Assembly (NCBI GenBank): GCA_913020705.1 | Contig: CAJWBY010000191.1 | Span: 1 to 7,509 of the forward strand | Direction of reading: 5' to 3' | From: an uncultured Colwellia sp. | GTDB lineage: Bacteria > Pseudomonadota > Gammaproteobacteria > Enterobacterales > Alteromonadaceae | DNA: 7,509 nt | In this document: positions 1 to 7,509 of the stretch, in pieces | How positions within the stretch are numbered: position 1 is the stretch's first letter | Layout of the letters: every line of letters begins with the position of its first letter | Made by a program: the position numbers and the translations under genes | Notes under the pieces: generated by a model | What the model saw: only the letters and a program-made list of their open reading frames with translations | Databases searched by the model: none | What the model was told of the DNA's origin: nothing

Positions 1-775
1 TTTTTATTGCTTTATTAGGGTCACGCCAAATTAAACGTTTTAATCCATAAGCCACTATTGTCGCCTCTTTAGTAGACTTTTGTGGAAAACGATTCATACG
101 ACTAATATATGCTGGATCACGGCGCACTTTGTGCCAAAGCTTGCCTAAATATCTTTCTTTTTCTGGCAGTAGTTTTGTTAAATAAGGGATAAGGGTATGC
201 TTACCACCATCTGCCGCTAAGGCAATTCGCTTCCAAATAACGTCTTTTGTTCTATAACCTGCTTTTTCCCAGCGGCTAAATAACGGATCACACACCTTAG
301 GTTGTGACTTACCGACTACCCATAATGAAGTTAATTTTGGTAAAACCATAGATTCTGCAACACCTGACTTTAATTGGTATCGATAAAATTGACAGGTCAA
401 TTCAACATTTGATGTTGGTATAAAAAAATTTTGGAACAATACCCGCTGATTACGTTTTGCTAAATATTCTAGCCATTTTTTACGTAATGGCCAATCTAGT
501 GGTGAACCTTTATATTTTTGAAGAAACTGATTAATTTCTTCTGTATCTGACATTTTCATTCCATGAATTAGTCGCTGTTTATCTAGGTAAGGTTGTAACG
601 GGTAATAATGTAATTGTTGATATAATGTCTGATATTTAGCAGTGTTAGCCTGCCATACTTGTTGTTCAGCTTTCTGAAATGTCTTTCGTAATGATGTTTG
701 ATCTGCTTGTGCTGAATTACTGATTAAAACGGAAATTGATAAAAAATATATCAGTAGAGACCTAAGACGAGACAT
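1..775 (-). CDS. slt: Soluble lytic murein transglycosylase, N-terminal part (3' end outside window)
   Basis: Reading the minus strand from ATG at 775-773 gives 258 uninterrupted codons to the window edge, so the gene is cut by the window and not broken. Residues 1-24 form a Sec signal peptide with a hydrophobic core and an AQA/D cleavage site, which places the mature protein in the periplasm. The following segment (HYYPLQPYLDKQRL near residues 55-68, then GSPLDWPLRKKWLEYLAKRN) is typical of the alpha-superhelical U-shaped domain of the Slt70 family, and the rest continues as helical repeats. In this family the catalytic Glu domain is C-terminal and would lie left of position 1. Slt cleaves the MurNAc-GlcNAc bond of peptidoglycan and leaves 1,6-anhydroMurNAc ends. 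The start is supported by AAGG (complement of 783-786) seven bases upstream. The gene diverges from the SPOR-domain gene at 984. Family assignment is from recognised sequence; activity is inferred because the active site is not visible. Confidence 0.9.
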   Translation of the reverse strand, partial: MSRLRSLLIYFLSISVLISNSAQADQTSLRKTFQKAEQQVWQANTAKYQTLYQQLHYYPLQPYLDKQRLIHGMKMSDTEEINQFLQKYKGSPLDWPLRKKWLEYLAKRNQRVLFQNFFIPTSNVELTCQFYRYQLKSGVAESMVLPKLTSLWVVGKSQPKVCDPLFSRWEKAGYRTKDVIWKRIALAADGGKHTLIPYLTKLLPEKERYLGKLWHKVRRDPAYISRMNRFPQKSTKEATIVAYGLKRLIWRDPNKAIK

Positions 776-873
776 GCTGTTACCTTAATTTGATGAGAAC
801 TTAATGCTTTTTGAGATTTACTCTTTATTAAACCCTCTTAATTTTTCACGCATAGTCCAACAAAGCAAGTGAA

Positions 874-902
874 ATTAAAGTTTCTGTTGCTGTTTACATA
901 AA
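874..902 (-). promoter_or_regulatory. Candidate slt promoter
   Basis: On the minus strand, TTTATG (complement of 897-902; 3 of 6 to the sigma-70 -35 consensus) and TTTAAT (complement of 874-879; 5 of 6 to -10) are separated by 17 bp. Transcription would start near 867 and leave a leader of about 90 bases before slt. The weak -35 box lies inside the inverted repeat at 890-912. This is pattern matching in AT-rich DNA, where chance hits are common. Confidence 0.3.
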
Positions 903-912
903 AAATAAACAG
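890..912. repeat. Inverted repeat, operator-like, in the slt / SPOR-gene divergent spacer
   Basis: CTGTTTA (890-896) and its exact reverse complement TAAACAG (906-912) flank the 9-base spacer CATAAAAAA. The element covers the candidate -35 boxes of both divergent promoters, so a dimeric regulator bound here could control both genes. It does not fit LexA (CTGT-N8-ACAG) or TyrR spacing, and I cannot name the regulator. The symmetry is seen directly; the operator role is inferred. Confidence 0.4.
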
Positions 913-922
913 ATCTTATATT
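893..922 (+). promoter_or_regulatory. Candidate promoter for the barrel-SPOR gene
   Basis: TTTACA (893-898; 5 of 6 to the sigma-70 -35) and TATATT (917-922; 5 of 6 to -10) are 18 bp apart. The predicted start is near 929, about 55 bases before the ATG at 984. It is the best promoter match in this spacer, and the inverted repeat at 890-912 overlaps its -35 box and spacer. Confidence 0.45.
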
Positions 923-983
923 TAGGTTACATTTGGACATGGAATTGATAATATTTATTCGTTGTTATCTTTGGTAATTACTT

Positions 984-1829
984 ATGCGCACGCTTTCTAT
1001 ATTTTTATTGACACTAATTTTTATTCCCTTTCAGGCTTTTGCAACTGTACATACTATTGCGTCTCAAATAAATTACAATTCTGAACAAGATGCTAATGTG
1101 GGCTATGGAATATTCTATCAATACCAGTTTTTTGATAGTGTTGAGTTTGAAGCTAAATATAACCAAAGTGGCGATTTAAAAGTAATAAAAGATGAAAATA
1201 TAATATTTGGTGATTATCAGAGTTTCTCTTCGGGGTTAAATTTTATTAAACAACGAACACCTAAATTATCTCTAAAGGTAGGTTTAGGCATAAATACCGT
1301 AACTTCATCATCAAATCATTCTCTTATTGAAAAAAATAGCATTGCACCATACTTTCAAATATCAGCTAATTATAAAGTGACAGATACCCTATCGTTTACG
1401 TTAGGACAAACAAGTCTTTTTCATGATGATAATATTGGTACAAATCATTCTTTATTTTTCTCTATTAACTTGTTATTTGCTTCACAAACTAATACACCTA
1501 CAATTAGAACTGTTGAAGTAATTAACCCTTTACCTTTTATTTCAAAACCTACTCCTGTAAAAAAATCTTCAATTACTTCTATTATAGAAACACCCCCCCA
1601 ATATATTCCTCAATGGTATGTTCAAATTGGTGCTTATCAAAAGTATATTAATGCCGAAAAAATAAACTCAAACTTACGAGAAAAATATTCATTAGTTTTA
1701 TCTGTTGAATTTCACAACTCACTCTATCGCCTTTTGACTCATTCTTTTCCAGATAAAAAAAGTGCTGAGGATTACTTAGACGTATTACAAGCGCGCTTTC
1801 AAATTTCAGGCTTCGTAAATAAATTTTAG
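984..1829 (+). CDS. Exported SPOR-domain protein with predicted outer-membrane beta-barrel
   Basis: The 281-residue product has three parts after a signal peptide (1-20, cleaved after AFA). Residues 21-165 contain about eight amphipathic beta-like strands with alternating hydrophobic residues, broken by polar turns; the last (about 153-165) ends in Phe, as outer-membrane barrels often do. Residues 166-209 are a Thr/Pro/Ser-rich linker. Residues 210-281 are a SPOR domain: QWYVQIGAY at 210-218, a helix, two strands around VEFHNSLYRLLTHSF, a second helix (KKSAEDYLDVLQ) and a final strand GFVNKF. SPOR domains bind glycan strands stripped of stem peptides, mostly at division sites. The layout resembles OmpA, with SPOR in place of the OmpA peptidoglycan-binding domain. 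The start has only a weak GGT Shine-Dalgarno (973-975). The gene looks even more AT-rich than its neighbours. The SPOR call is firm; the barrel is my reading of the pattern, and a soluble beta-rich domain is the alternative. Confidence 0.8.
   Translation: MRTLSIFLLTLIFIPFQAFATVHTIASQINYNSEQDANVGYGIFYQYQFFDSVEFEAKYNQSGDLKVIKDENIIFGDYQSFSSGLNFIKQRTPKLSLKVGLGINTVTSSSNHSLIEKNSIAPYFQISANYKVTDTLSFTLGQTSLFHDDNIGTNHSLFFSINLLFASQTNTPTIRTVEVINPLPFISKPTPVKKSSITSIIETPPQYIPQWYVQIGAYQKYINAEKINSNLREKYSLVLSVEFHNSLYRLLTHSFPDKKSAEDYLDVLQARFQISGFVNKF
1593..1599 (+). repeat. C7 homopolymer inside the barrel-SPOR linker
   Basis: Seven consecutive C bases encode Pro-Pro plus the first base of Gln (codons 204-206) in an otherwise very AT-rich gene. 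The tract lies about 15 bases before the SPOR domain begins. A one-base slip would shift the frame and remove SPOR while leaving the predicted barrel intact. The tract is plain in the sequence; slippage is only a possibility, since C7 is short compared with known phase-variable tracts. Confidence 0.5.
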
Positions 1830-1849
1830 TGATATATCCTGTTTTAGTT

Positions 1850-1878
1850 TTTTTTGCTAAAATTATCGACTTTATAAA
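1850..1878 (+). promoter_or_regulatory. Weak candidate tusA promoter
   Basis: TATAAA at 1873-1878 matches the -10 consensus in 5 of 6 positions. It is preceded at 17 bp by a T-run (1850-1855) that is a poor -35. Transcription would start near 1885, leaving only about 12 bases before the ATG at 1897. A 6-bp stem TTTTAG/CTAAAA (1842-1847, 1857-1862) with a T-rich loop overlaps this stretch and is too weak to call as a terminator for the upstream gene. Confidence 0.2.
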
Positions 1879-1896
1879 CCTCGTTATTTAGTGACT

Positions 1897-2157
1897 ATGA
1901 ATACAAGTTCAGAAGATATTTTCAAAAATGCCGACCATATACTTGATGCTATTGGTTTACGTTGCCCAGAACCCGTAATGATGGTTCGAAAATCTATACG
2001 TAAAATGGCTGAGCACGAAACTTTACTGATTGAAGCAGACGATTCTTCAACTACACGCGATATTCCAAGTTTCTGCCGATTTATGGAACACGAGCTTATA
2101 GCTCAGCAAACGGAACAAAAACCTTTCCTTTATTTGATCAAAAAAGGGAAAGCATAG
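1897..2157 (+). CDS. tusA: Sulfur carrier protein TusA
   Basis: The product (86 residues from this ATG) matches E. coli TusA (81 residues) almost end to end. The signature [13 protein letters not shown] holds the persulfide-carrying cysteine (Cys23 in this numbering), and [20 protein letters not shown] follows with the second conserved Cys. TusA takes sulfur from the cysteine desulfurase IscS and passes it through TusBCD and TusE to MnmA for 2-thiouridine at the wobble position of Lys, Glu and Gln tRNAs. It acts in the cytoplasm. A GTG at 1891 in frame would add two residues. I prefer ATG because the E. coli protein has an even shorter N-terminus, but neither start has a clear Shine-Dalgarno. 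The stop codon sits in the loop of the downstream terminator. It converges on glyS and shares no operon with it. Confidence 0.95.
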   Translation: MNTSSEDIFKNADHILDAIGLRCPEPVMMVRKSIRKMAEHETLLIEADDSSTTRDIPSFCRFMEHELIAQQTEQKPFLYLIKKGKA

Positions 2158-2173
2158 AGCCTTCCCTTTTTTT
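2140..2173. terminator. Bidirectional intrinsic terminator between tusA and glyS
   Basis: AAAAAAGGGAA (2140-2150) pairs with TTCCCTTTTTT (2162-2172). After one A-C mismatch the stem continues with two more GC pairs around the loop ATAGA (2154-2158). On the plus strand it ends in T7 (2167-2173) and serves tusA; on the minus strand the A6 at 2140-2145 reads as T6 and serves glyS. The left arm encodes the last residues of TusA and the stop codon lies in the loop. A short extra stem TTAGC/GCTAA (2175-2179, 2187-2191) lies just beyond it on the glyS side. Confidence 0.85.
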
Positions 2174-2211
2174 GTTAGCCCTTAGAGCTAAACTATTTCT
2201 TTAACTTTTAA

Positions 2212-4278
2212 TCATTGTAAAAGTGCAACATCTGCAATAGCAAAGAAACTATTTCTAATCTCATTTAATAACGTTAAACGATTTGTTTTAATAGCTTCAT
2301 CATCAGCCATAACCATCACGTTATCAAAAAAGTTATCAATAGGTGCTTTTAAACATGCTAGTTCTGTTAACGCTGCTTGGTAATCTTTTGCTAACATCAT
2401 CGGCGCTATAGTTGCCTTCACTTCATCAAAAGCTTTAGAAAGTGCCTTCTCTTCAGACTCGCTAGCTAAATCTGCTTTAAAGGTAGGAAATAAATCACCT
2501 TTAAATTTAGCTAATATATTGCCAACTCGCTTGTTTGCACCTGCTAATGTTACTGACTCTTCAAGAGATTTAAAGTGGCTTACCGCTTTAATTCTTTTCT
2601 CAAAATCTAATGGTGCTGTAGAAGCATTCGCCAATACCGCTTGAATAACATCAACTGAAATACCTTGTTCTTGATAATAAGCTCTAAAACGACCTAATAC
2701 GAAATCACTAACTTGGTCATTAACTTCATCATTAGAAAGTTTATCACTATATAACGCTACACTTTTTTCAATTAAGTCTTTGATATCTAGTGGTAATTGT
2801 TTCTCTATGATGATTCGAATTAGGCCAATGGCTGCACGACGAAGTGCAAACGGGTCTTTATCACCTTTTGGTGGTTGATTAATACCAAATATTCCGACTA
2901 AACTGTCAATTTTATCAGCAATTGCAACTGCACAACCAATGTTACCTTCAGGTAGAGTATCCCCCGAATAACGTGGTCTATATTGGTCTTCTAATGCTTG
3001 TGCGACTTCTGCTACTTCACCATCATTCTGAGCATAATACTTACCCATTGTACCCTGTACTTGAGGGAACTCTAAAACCATGTCTGACATTAAGTCTGTT
3101 TTACTTAATAAACCAGCTCGAGTCGCTTGTTCTGAGTTTTCACCAATTTGCTCTGCGATCATACCGCTTAATGAAGCAATACGTTCAGACTTTTCTTTTA
3201 ATGTGCCAAGTTGCTTTTGAAAAAGTACCGAAGACAAACTCTCTAATCGTGACTCTAACGTTTTACTCTTATCTGTTTTAAAGAAGAACTCTGCATCAGC
3301 TAAACGTGGACGAATAACTTTTTCGTTTCCTTTAATAACTTGGTTTGGATCTTTACTTTCGATATTTGTTACAAAAATAAACTTATTCAATAACTGTCCA
3401 TTTTTGTCATTTACCGGAAAGTATTTCTGATGGTCTTTCATTGAATATATTAGTGGTTCAGCAGGAACATTTAGAAATGCTTCATCAAAGCTACCTATTA
3501 ATATAACTGGCCATTCGACTAATCCCGTAACCTCTTCTAATAAGTCATCATCAATAAGTGCAACACCATTCAATTGTTCTGCAGCTTGTTTTATCTGTTC
3601 TAAAATTAATGCTTGTCTTTGATCATAATCAACCTGAACAAATGCTGCATTTAACTTTTCTTCGTATTCATCAGCATGCGTTAATGTCACTAAACCTTCA
3701 TGGTGAAAACGGTGACCTGTAACGACATTACTTGCACTTACTTCTAATGTTTCACCGACAATAACTTTATCACCAAACATTATTGTTAATGTGTGAACAG
3801 GACGAATAAACTGGGTGCGGGAACTTCCCCAGCGCATAGGCTTAGGAATAGGCAGTTTACTAACAGCAACATTAATCATTGCTGGAATCAAAGTATCTAC
3901 TGTCTTGCCTGCTTGCGTTGTACGGTGAAGTAACCACTCACCTTTATCCGTTTTTAAACGTTGTGCTTCTTCAACACTAATACCATTTGATCGTGCCCAA
4001 CCTTGTGCGGCTTTACTCGCGTTGCCTTCAGCATCAAAAGCTACATTAACGGCTGGACCACGCTTTTCTATTTCTTTATCTGCCTGCTTTTCAACAAGTT
4101 TACTTACTTTAACGGCTAAACGGCGAGGTGTGGCAAACCACTTAATATCATCATAAACTAAACCTGCGCTGTCTAATTGGTCTTTTATTTGTTGGTAGAA
4201 TGTAACAGCTAAGTTTTTTAATGACTTTGGTGGCAACTCTTCAGTACCAAGCTCTATCAATAATGTTTCAGTATTCAT
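2212..4278 (-). CDS. glyS: Glycyl-tRNA synthetase beta subunit
   Basis: This complete 688-residue protein matches E. coli GlyS (689) along its whole length. Visible landmarks are GTEELP (11-16), MRWG (148-151), RPVH (159-162), HQKYFP (283-288), RPRLADAEFFF (323-333), a region recognised as HD-like in the family (about 385-480, with GDKDPFALRRAA at 472-483), and a C-terminal DALR-type anticodon-binding region (about 575-688, with ANKRVGNILAK at 581-591). The beta subunit recognises tRNA-Gly and pairs with GlyQ in an alpha2-beta2 enzyme that charges tRNA with glycine in the cytoplasm. The start codon shares its A with the glyQ stop (TAATG). AGGA (complement of 4288-4291), inside the end of glyQ, lies nine bases upstream, which supports this start and translational coupling. 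Transcription should end at the hairpin 2140-2173. No broken motif was seen. Confidence 0.98.
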   Translation of the reverse strand: MNTETLLIELGTEELPPKSLKNLAVTFYQQIKDQLDSAGLVYDDIKWFATPRRLAVKVSKLVEKQADKEIEKRGPAVNVAFDAEGNASKAAQGWARSNGISVEEAQRLKTDKGEWLLHRTTQAGKTVDTLIPAMINVAVSKLPIPKPMRWGSSRTQFIRPVHTLTIMFGDKVIVGETLEVSASNVVTGHRFHHEGLVTLTHADEYEEKLNAAFVQVDYDQRQALILEQIKQAAEQLNGVALIDDDLLEEVTGLVEWPVILIGSFDEAFLNVPAEPLIYSMKDHQKYFPVNDKNGQLLNKFIFVTNIESKDPNQVIKGNEKVIRPRLADAEFFFKTDKSKTLESRLESLSSVLFQKQLGTLKEKSERIASLSGMIAEQIGENSEQATRAGLLSKTDLMSDMVLEFPQVQGTMGKYYAQNDGEVAEVAQALEDQYRPRYSGDTLPEGNIGCAVAIADKIDSLVGIFGINQPPKGDKDPFALRRAAIGLIRIIIEKQLPLDIKDLIEKSVALYSDKLSNDEVNDQVSDFVLGRFRAYYQEQGISVDVIQAVLANASTAPLDFEKRIKAVSHFKSLEESVTLAGANKRVGNILAKFKGDLFPTFKADLASESEEKALSKAFDEVKATIAPMMLAKDYQAALTELACLKAPIDNFFDNVMVMADDEAIKTNRLTLLNEIRNSFFAIADVALLQ

Positions 4279-5201
4279 TATGATTTATCCTCAGAGGTAT
4301 TATTATTTTTACAAAGAGGAAAACCCAATTCTTCACGCTTATCGTAATAAGCCTGTGCACAAGCTTTTGATAATGTTCTAACTCTTAGTATATATCGTTG
4401 ACGTTCTGTCACTGAAATAGCGTGACGGGCGTCTAATAGGTTAAAAGCATGTGATGCTTTCATTACTTGTTCATAAGCAGGTAAAGCTAAACCAGCTTCA
4501 ATGAGTTTTTGGCTGTCTTTCTCACATTGATCAAATGTATTAAACAATGCGTCAACATCTGCGTGCTCAAAGTTGTAAGTTGATTGCTCAACTTCATTTT
4601 GATGAAATACATCGCCATATAAAACTTTCCCCATAGGACCATCTGCCCAAACTAGGTCATAAATACTATCCACATTTTGAATATACATAGCTAAGCGCTC
4701 AAGGCCATAGGTGATCTCACCTGTTACCGGTGTACACTCTAGGCCACCTACTTGTTGAAAGTAAGTAAACTGAGAAACTTCCATACCATTTAACCAAATT
4801 TCCCAACCTAATCCCCATGCACCTAATGTAGGTGATTCCCAGTTGTCTTCAACAAAACGAATGTCATGCACAAGTGGATCAATACCAAGTTCTTTCAATG
4901 ACTCTAGATATAATTCTTGGATGTTTATAGGTGAAGGCTTCAACATAACTTGAAATTGATAATAATGTTGTAGACGGTTTGGGTTTTCGCCATAACGTCC
5001 ATCTGTCGGTCGTCGACATGGTTGAACGTAAGCACTACTCATTGGCTCTGGACCTATAGAACGAAGAAATGTCATAGGGTGGAAAGTACCAGCACCTACT
5101 TCAAGATCTAATGGTTGAACGATGACACAGCCTTGACGAGACCAATAGTCTTGTAATTGAAAGATTAAACCTTGAAATGTTTTTATATTGAACGTACTCA
5201 T
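4278..5201 (-). CDS. glyQ: Glycyl-tRNA synthetase alpha subunit
   Basis: From this start the protein has 307 residues (E. coli GlyQ 303). It carries the class II catalytic core: the motif 2 region [14 protein letters not shown] (63-76), GLGWE (130-134), [10 protein letters not shown] (144-153) and the motif 3 region [13 protein letters not shown] (161-173). The alpha subunit activates glycine with ATP and forms the active enzyme with GlyS, encoded immediately downstream with a one-base overlap. I chose ATG at 5201-5199 because [12 protein letters not shown] aligns with the short E. coli N-terminus and GGAA (complement of 5206-5209) lies just upstream. An in-frame ATG at 5216 adds MNRKI and has no Shine-Dalgarno. 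The gene is probably transcribed from its own promoter in the spacer after gyrB. Confidence 0.97.
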   Translation of the reverse strand: MSTFNIKTFQGLIFQLQDYWSRQGCVIVQPLDLEVGAGTFHPMTFLRSIGPEPMSSAYVQPCRRPTDGRYGENPNRLQHYYQFQVMLKPSPINIQELYLESLKELGIDPLVHDIRFVEDNWESPTLGAWGLGWEIWLNGMEVSQFTYFQQVGGLECTPVTGEITYGLERLAMYIQNVDSIYDLVWADGPMGKVLYGDVFHQNEVEQSTYNFEHADVDALFNTFDQCEKDSQKLIEAGLALPAYEQVMKASHAFNLLDARHAISVTERQRYILRVRTLSKACAQAYYDKREELGFPLCKNNNTSEDKS

Positions 5202-5232
5202 AATTTTCCGATTCATTATTCGTGTTGATTTT

Positions 5233-5282
5233 ACCGATAACGGCTAATGATATTAAGTATACCGACAGCGGTATTATTAGCC
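5233..5282. repeat. Paired CCG-N4-CGG elements and nested inverted repeat upstream of glyQ
   Basis: Two 11-mers, ACCGATAACGG (5233-5243) and ACCGACAGCGG (5261-5271), share 9 of 11 bases at a 28-bp offset, and each is a small CCG-N4-CGG palindrome. The second extends to a perfect 6-bp stem, ATACCG (5259-5264) with CGGTAT (5269-5274). Around it GGCTAAT (5242-5248) pairs with ATTAGCC (5276-5282). On the minus strand the cluster lies in the presumed glyQ leader, 40-80 bases before the start codon. It could be an operator pair or an RNA fold; the sequence does not decide. Confidence 0.45.
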
Positions 5283-5299
5283 TAGTAACAAGTTAACAA
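5273..5299 (-). promoter_or_regulatory. Weak candidate glyQ promoter
   Basis: On the minus strand TTGTTA (complement of 5294-5299; 4 of 6 to -35) and AATAAT (complement of 5273-5278; 5 of 6 to -10) are 15 bp apart, which is shorter than ideal. Transcription would start near 5266, within the palindrome at 5259-5274. An alternative is TTAACA (complement of 5355-5360; 5 of 6) with a poor -10, TAGTAA, 17 bp downstream. I cannot choose between them. Confidence 0.25.
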
Positions 5300-5332
5300 T
5301 ATTTGAGTTTTTACTCTGTTATTGCTTAATTT
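5290..5332. repeat. Long imperfect hairpin in the gyrB-glyQ spacer
   Basis: Bases 5290-5301 pair with 5320-5332, giving 12 pairs with one bulged C (5325) and one G-T pair. After a 3x3 internal loop, GAGT (5305-5308) pairs with ACTC (5313-5316) around a TTTT loop. The arms are AT-rich, so stability is modest, but the pairing is longer than casual inspection would lead one to expect. Confidence 0.45.
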
Positions 5333-5358
5333 TACTATTTACCGTATTACTGAATGTT

Positions 5359-5396
5359 AAAATGCCCAGATTTGATGTCCGGGCATTTTTATTTTT
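5359..5396. terminator. Hairpin terminator after gyrB, with stronger T-tract on the opposite strand
   Basis: AAAATGCCC (5359-5367) pairs with GGGCATTTT (5381-5389); beyond one A-C mismatch, GA/TC pairs close a 7-base loop. It lies 24 bases after the gyrB stop and is the obvious gyrB terminator, although the gyrB transcript has only T4 after the stem. On the plus strand the tract is T5-A-T5 (5386-5396), which is better for termination there. It is probably bidirectional. Confidence 0.75.
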
Positions 5397-5412
5397 AAAT
5401 GAAACTGTAGGA

Positions 5413-7509
<2,097 letters not shown>

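Larger units (their letters stand above)
5260..5396 (+). ncRNA. Speculative small RNA in the gyrB-glyQ spacer
   Basis: A candidate plus-strand promoter (TTGATT at 5225-5230, 18 bp, GATATT at 5249-5254) would start an RNA of roughly 135 bases near 5260. That RNA would contain the imperfect hairpin at 5290-5332 and end at the hairpin 5359-5389 followed by T5AT5. No plus-strand ORF of note uses that terminator. All of this is inferred from promoter-like boxes and inverted repeats. The same hairpins could instead belong to a minus-strand glyQ leader, or mean nothing. Confidence 0.18.

Noticed and set aside
81..89. DnaA-box-like TTTTCCACA on the minus strand, and CTATCCACA at 4666-4674
   Set aside because: These are isolated single matches inside coding sequence with no cluster or AT-rich unwinding element, so there is no support for an origin in this window.
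890..912. LexA (SOS) box reading of the inverted repeat
   Set aside because: LexA needs CTGT-N8-ACAG; here the CTGT and ACAG ends are 15 bases apart.
926..940. OmpR-like GTTACATTTGGACAT upstream of the barrel-SPOR gene
   Set aside because: It is a single loose match to a degenerate consensus, lies downstream of the best -10 box, and has no tandem second site.
1842..1862. Stem TTTTAG/CTAAAA as terminator of the barrel-SPOR gene
   Set aside because: The stem is six mostly A-T pairs with the T-run in the loop and not after the stem, so it is not a credible intrinsic terminator.
2922..3281. A plus-strand reading frame of 119 codons
   Set aside because: It lies entirely antisense to the highly conserved glyS, has low-complexity Leu/His/Tyr composition and no recognisable domain or ribosome binding site.
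5202..5358. T-box or glycine riboswitch upstream of glyQ
   Set aside because: I see no T-box sequence or specifier-loop arrangement and no recognisable glycine aptamer core; T-boxes are also essentially a Gram-positive device.

Overview
This AT-rich window looks like chromosomal DNA of a marine gammaproteobacterium of the Alteromonadales type, in the Colwellia / Thalassotalea / Pseudoalteromonas neighbourhood. That placement is inferred. It rests on low GC, on close collinearity of GyrB, GlyS, GlyQ and TusA with the E. coli proteins as recalled, on the two-subunit glycyl-tRNA synthetase, and on gyrB lying next to glyQS, an arrangement known near the replication origin in Shewanella and Vibrio. 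The origin itself is not in the window.

Left part (1-2173). The 5' portion of a soluble lytic transglycosylase gene (slt) runs off the left edge on the minus strand. It diverges from a gene for an exported protein (984-1829) that reads as a predicted small outer-membrane beta-barrel, a Pro/Thr/Ser-rich linker and a C-terminal peptidoglycan-binding SPOR domain. Their shared 208-bp spacer holds a 7-bp-arm inverted repeat (890-912) lying across candidate promoters for both directions. Then come tusA, a sulfur carrier for tRNA thiolation, and a bidirectional hairpin terminator that overlaps the tusA stop codon.

Middle (2212-5201). The glyQ-glyS operon on the minus strand encodes the alpha and beta subunits of tetrameric glycyl-tRNA synthetase. 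The glyQ stop and glyS start overlap by one base (TAATG), which suggests translational coupling.

Right part (5202-7509). A spacer of about 210 bp between gyrB and glyQ is rich in inverted repeats: two related CCG-N4-CGG elements, a long imperfect hairpin, and a terminator hairpin whose better T-tract faces away from gyrB. gyrB, lacking only about its first 112 codons, fills the rest and runs off the right edge.

Most of the window is housekeeping DNA. The parts that deserve attention are the barrel-SPOR protein paired with slt, and the structured gyrB-glyQ spacer, which could hold a small RNA or a structured glyQ leader. No mobile element, CRISPR array, tRNA or rRNA gene was recognised.
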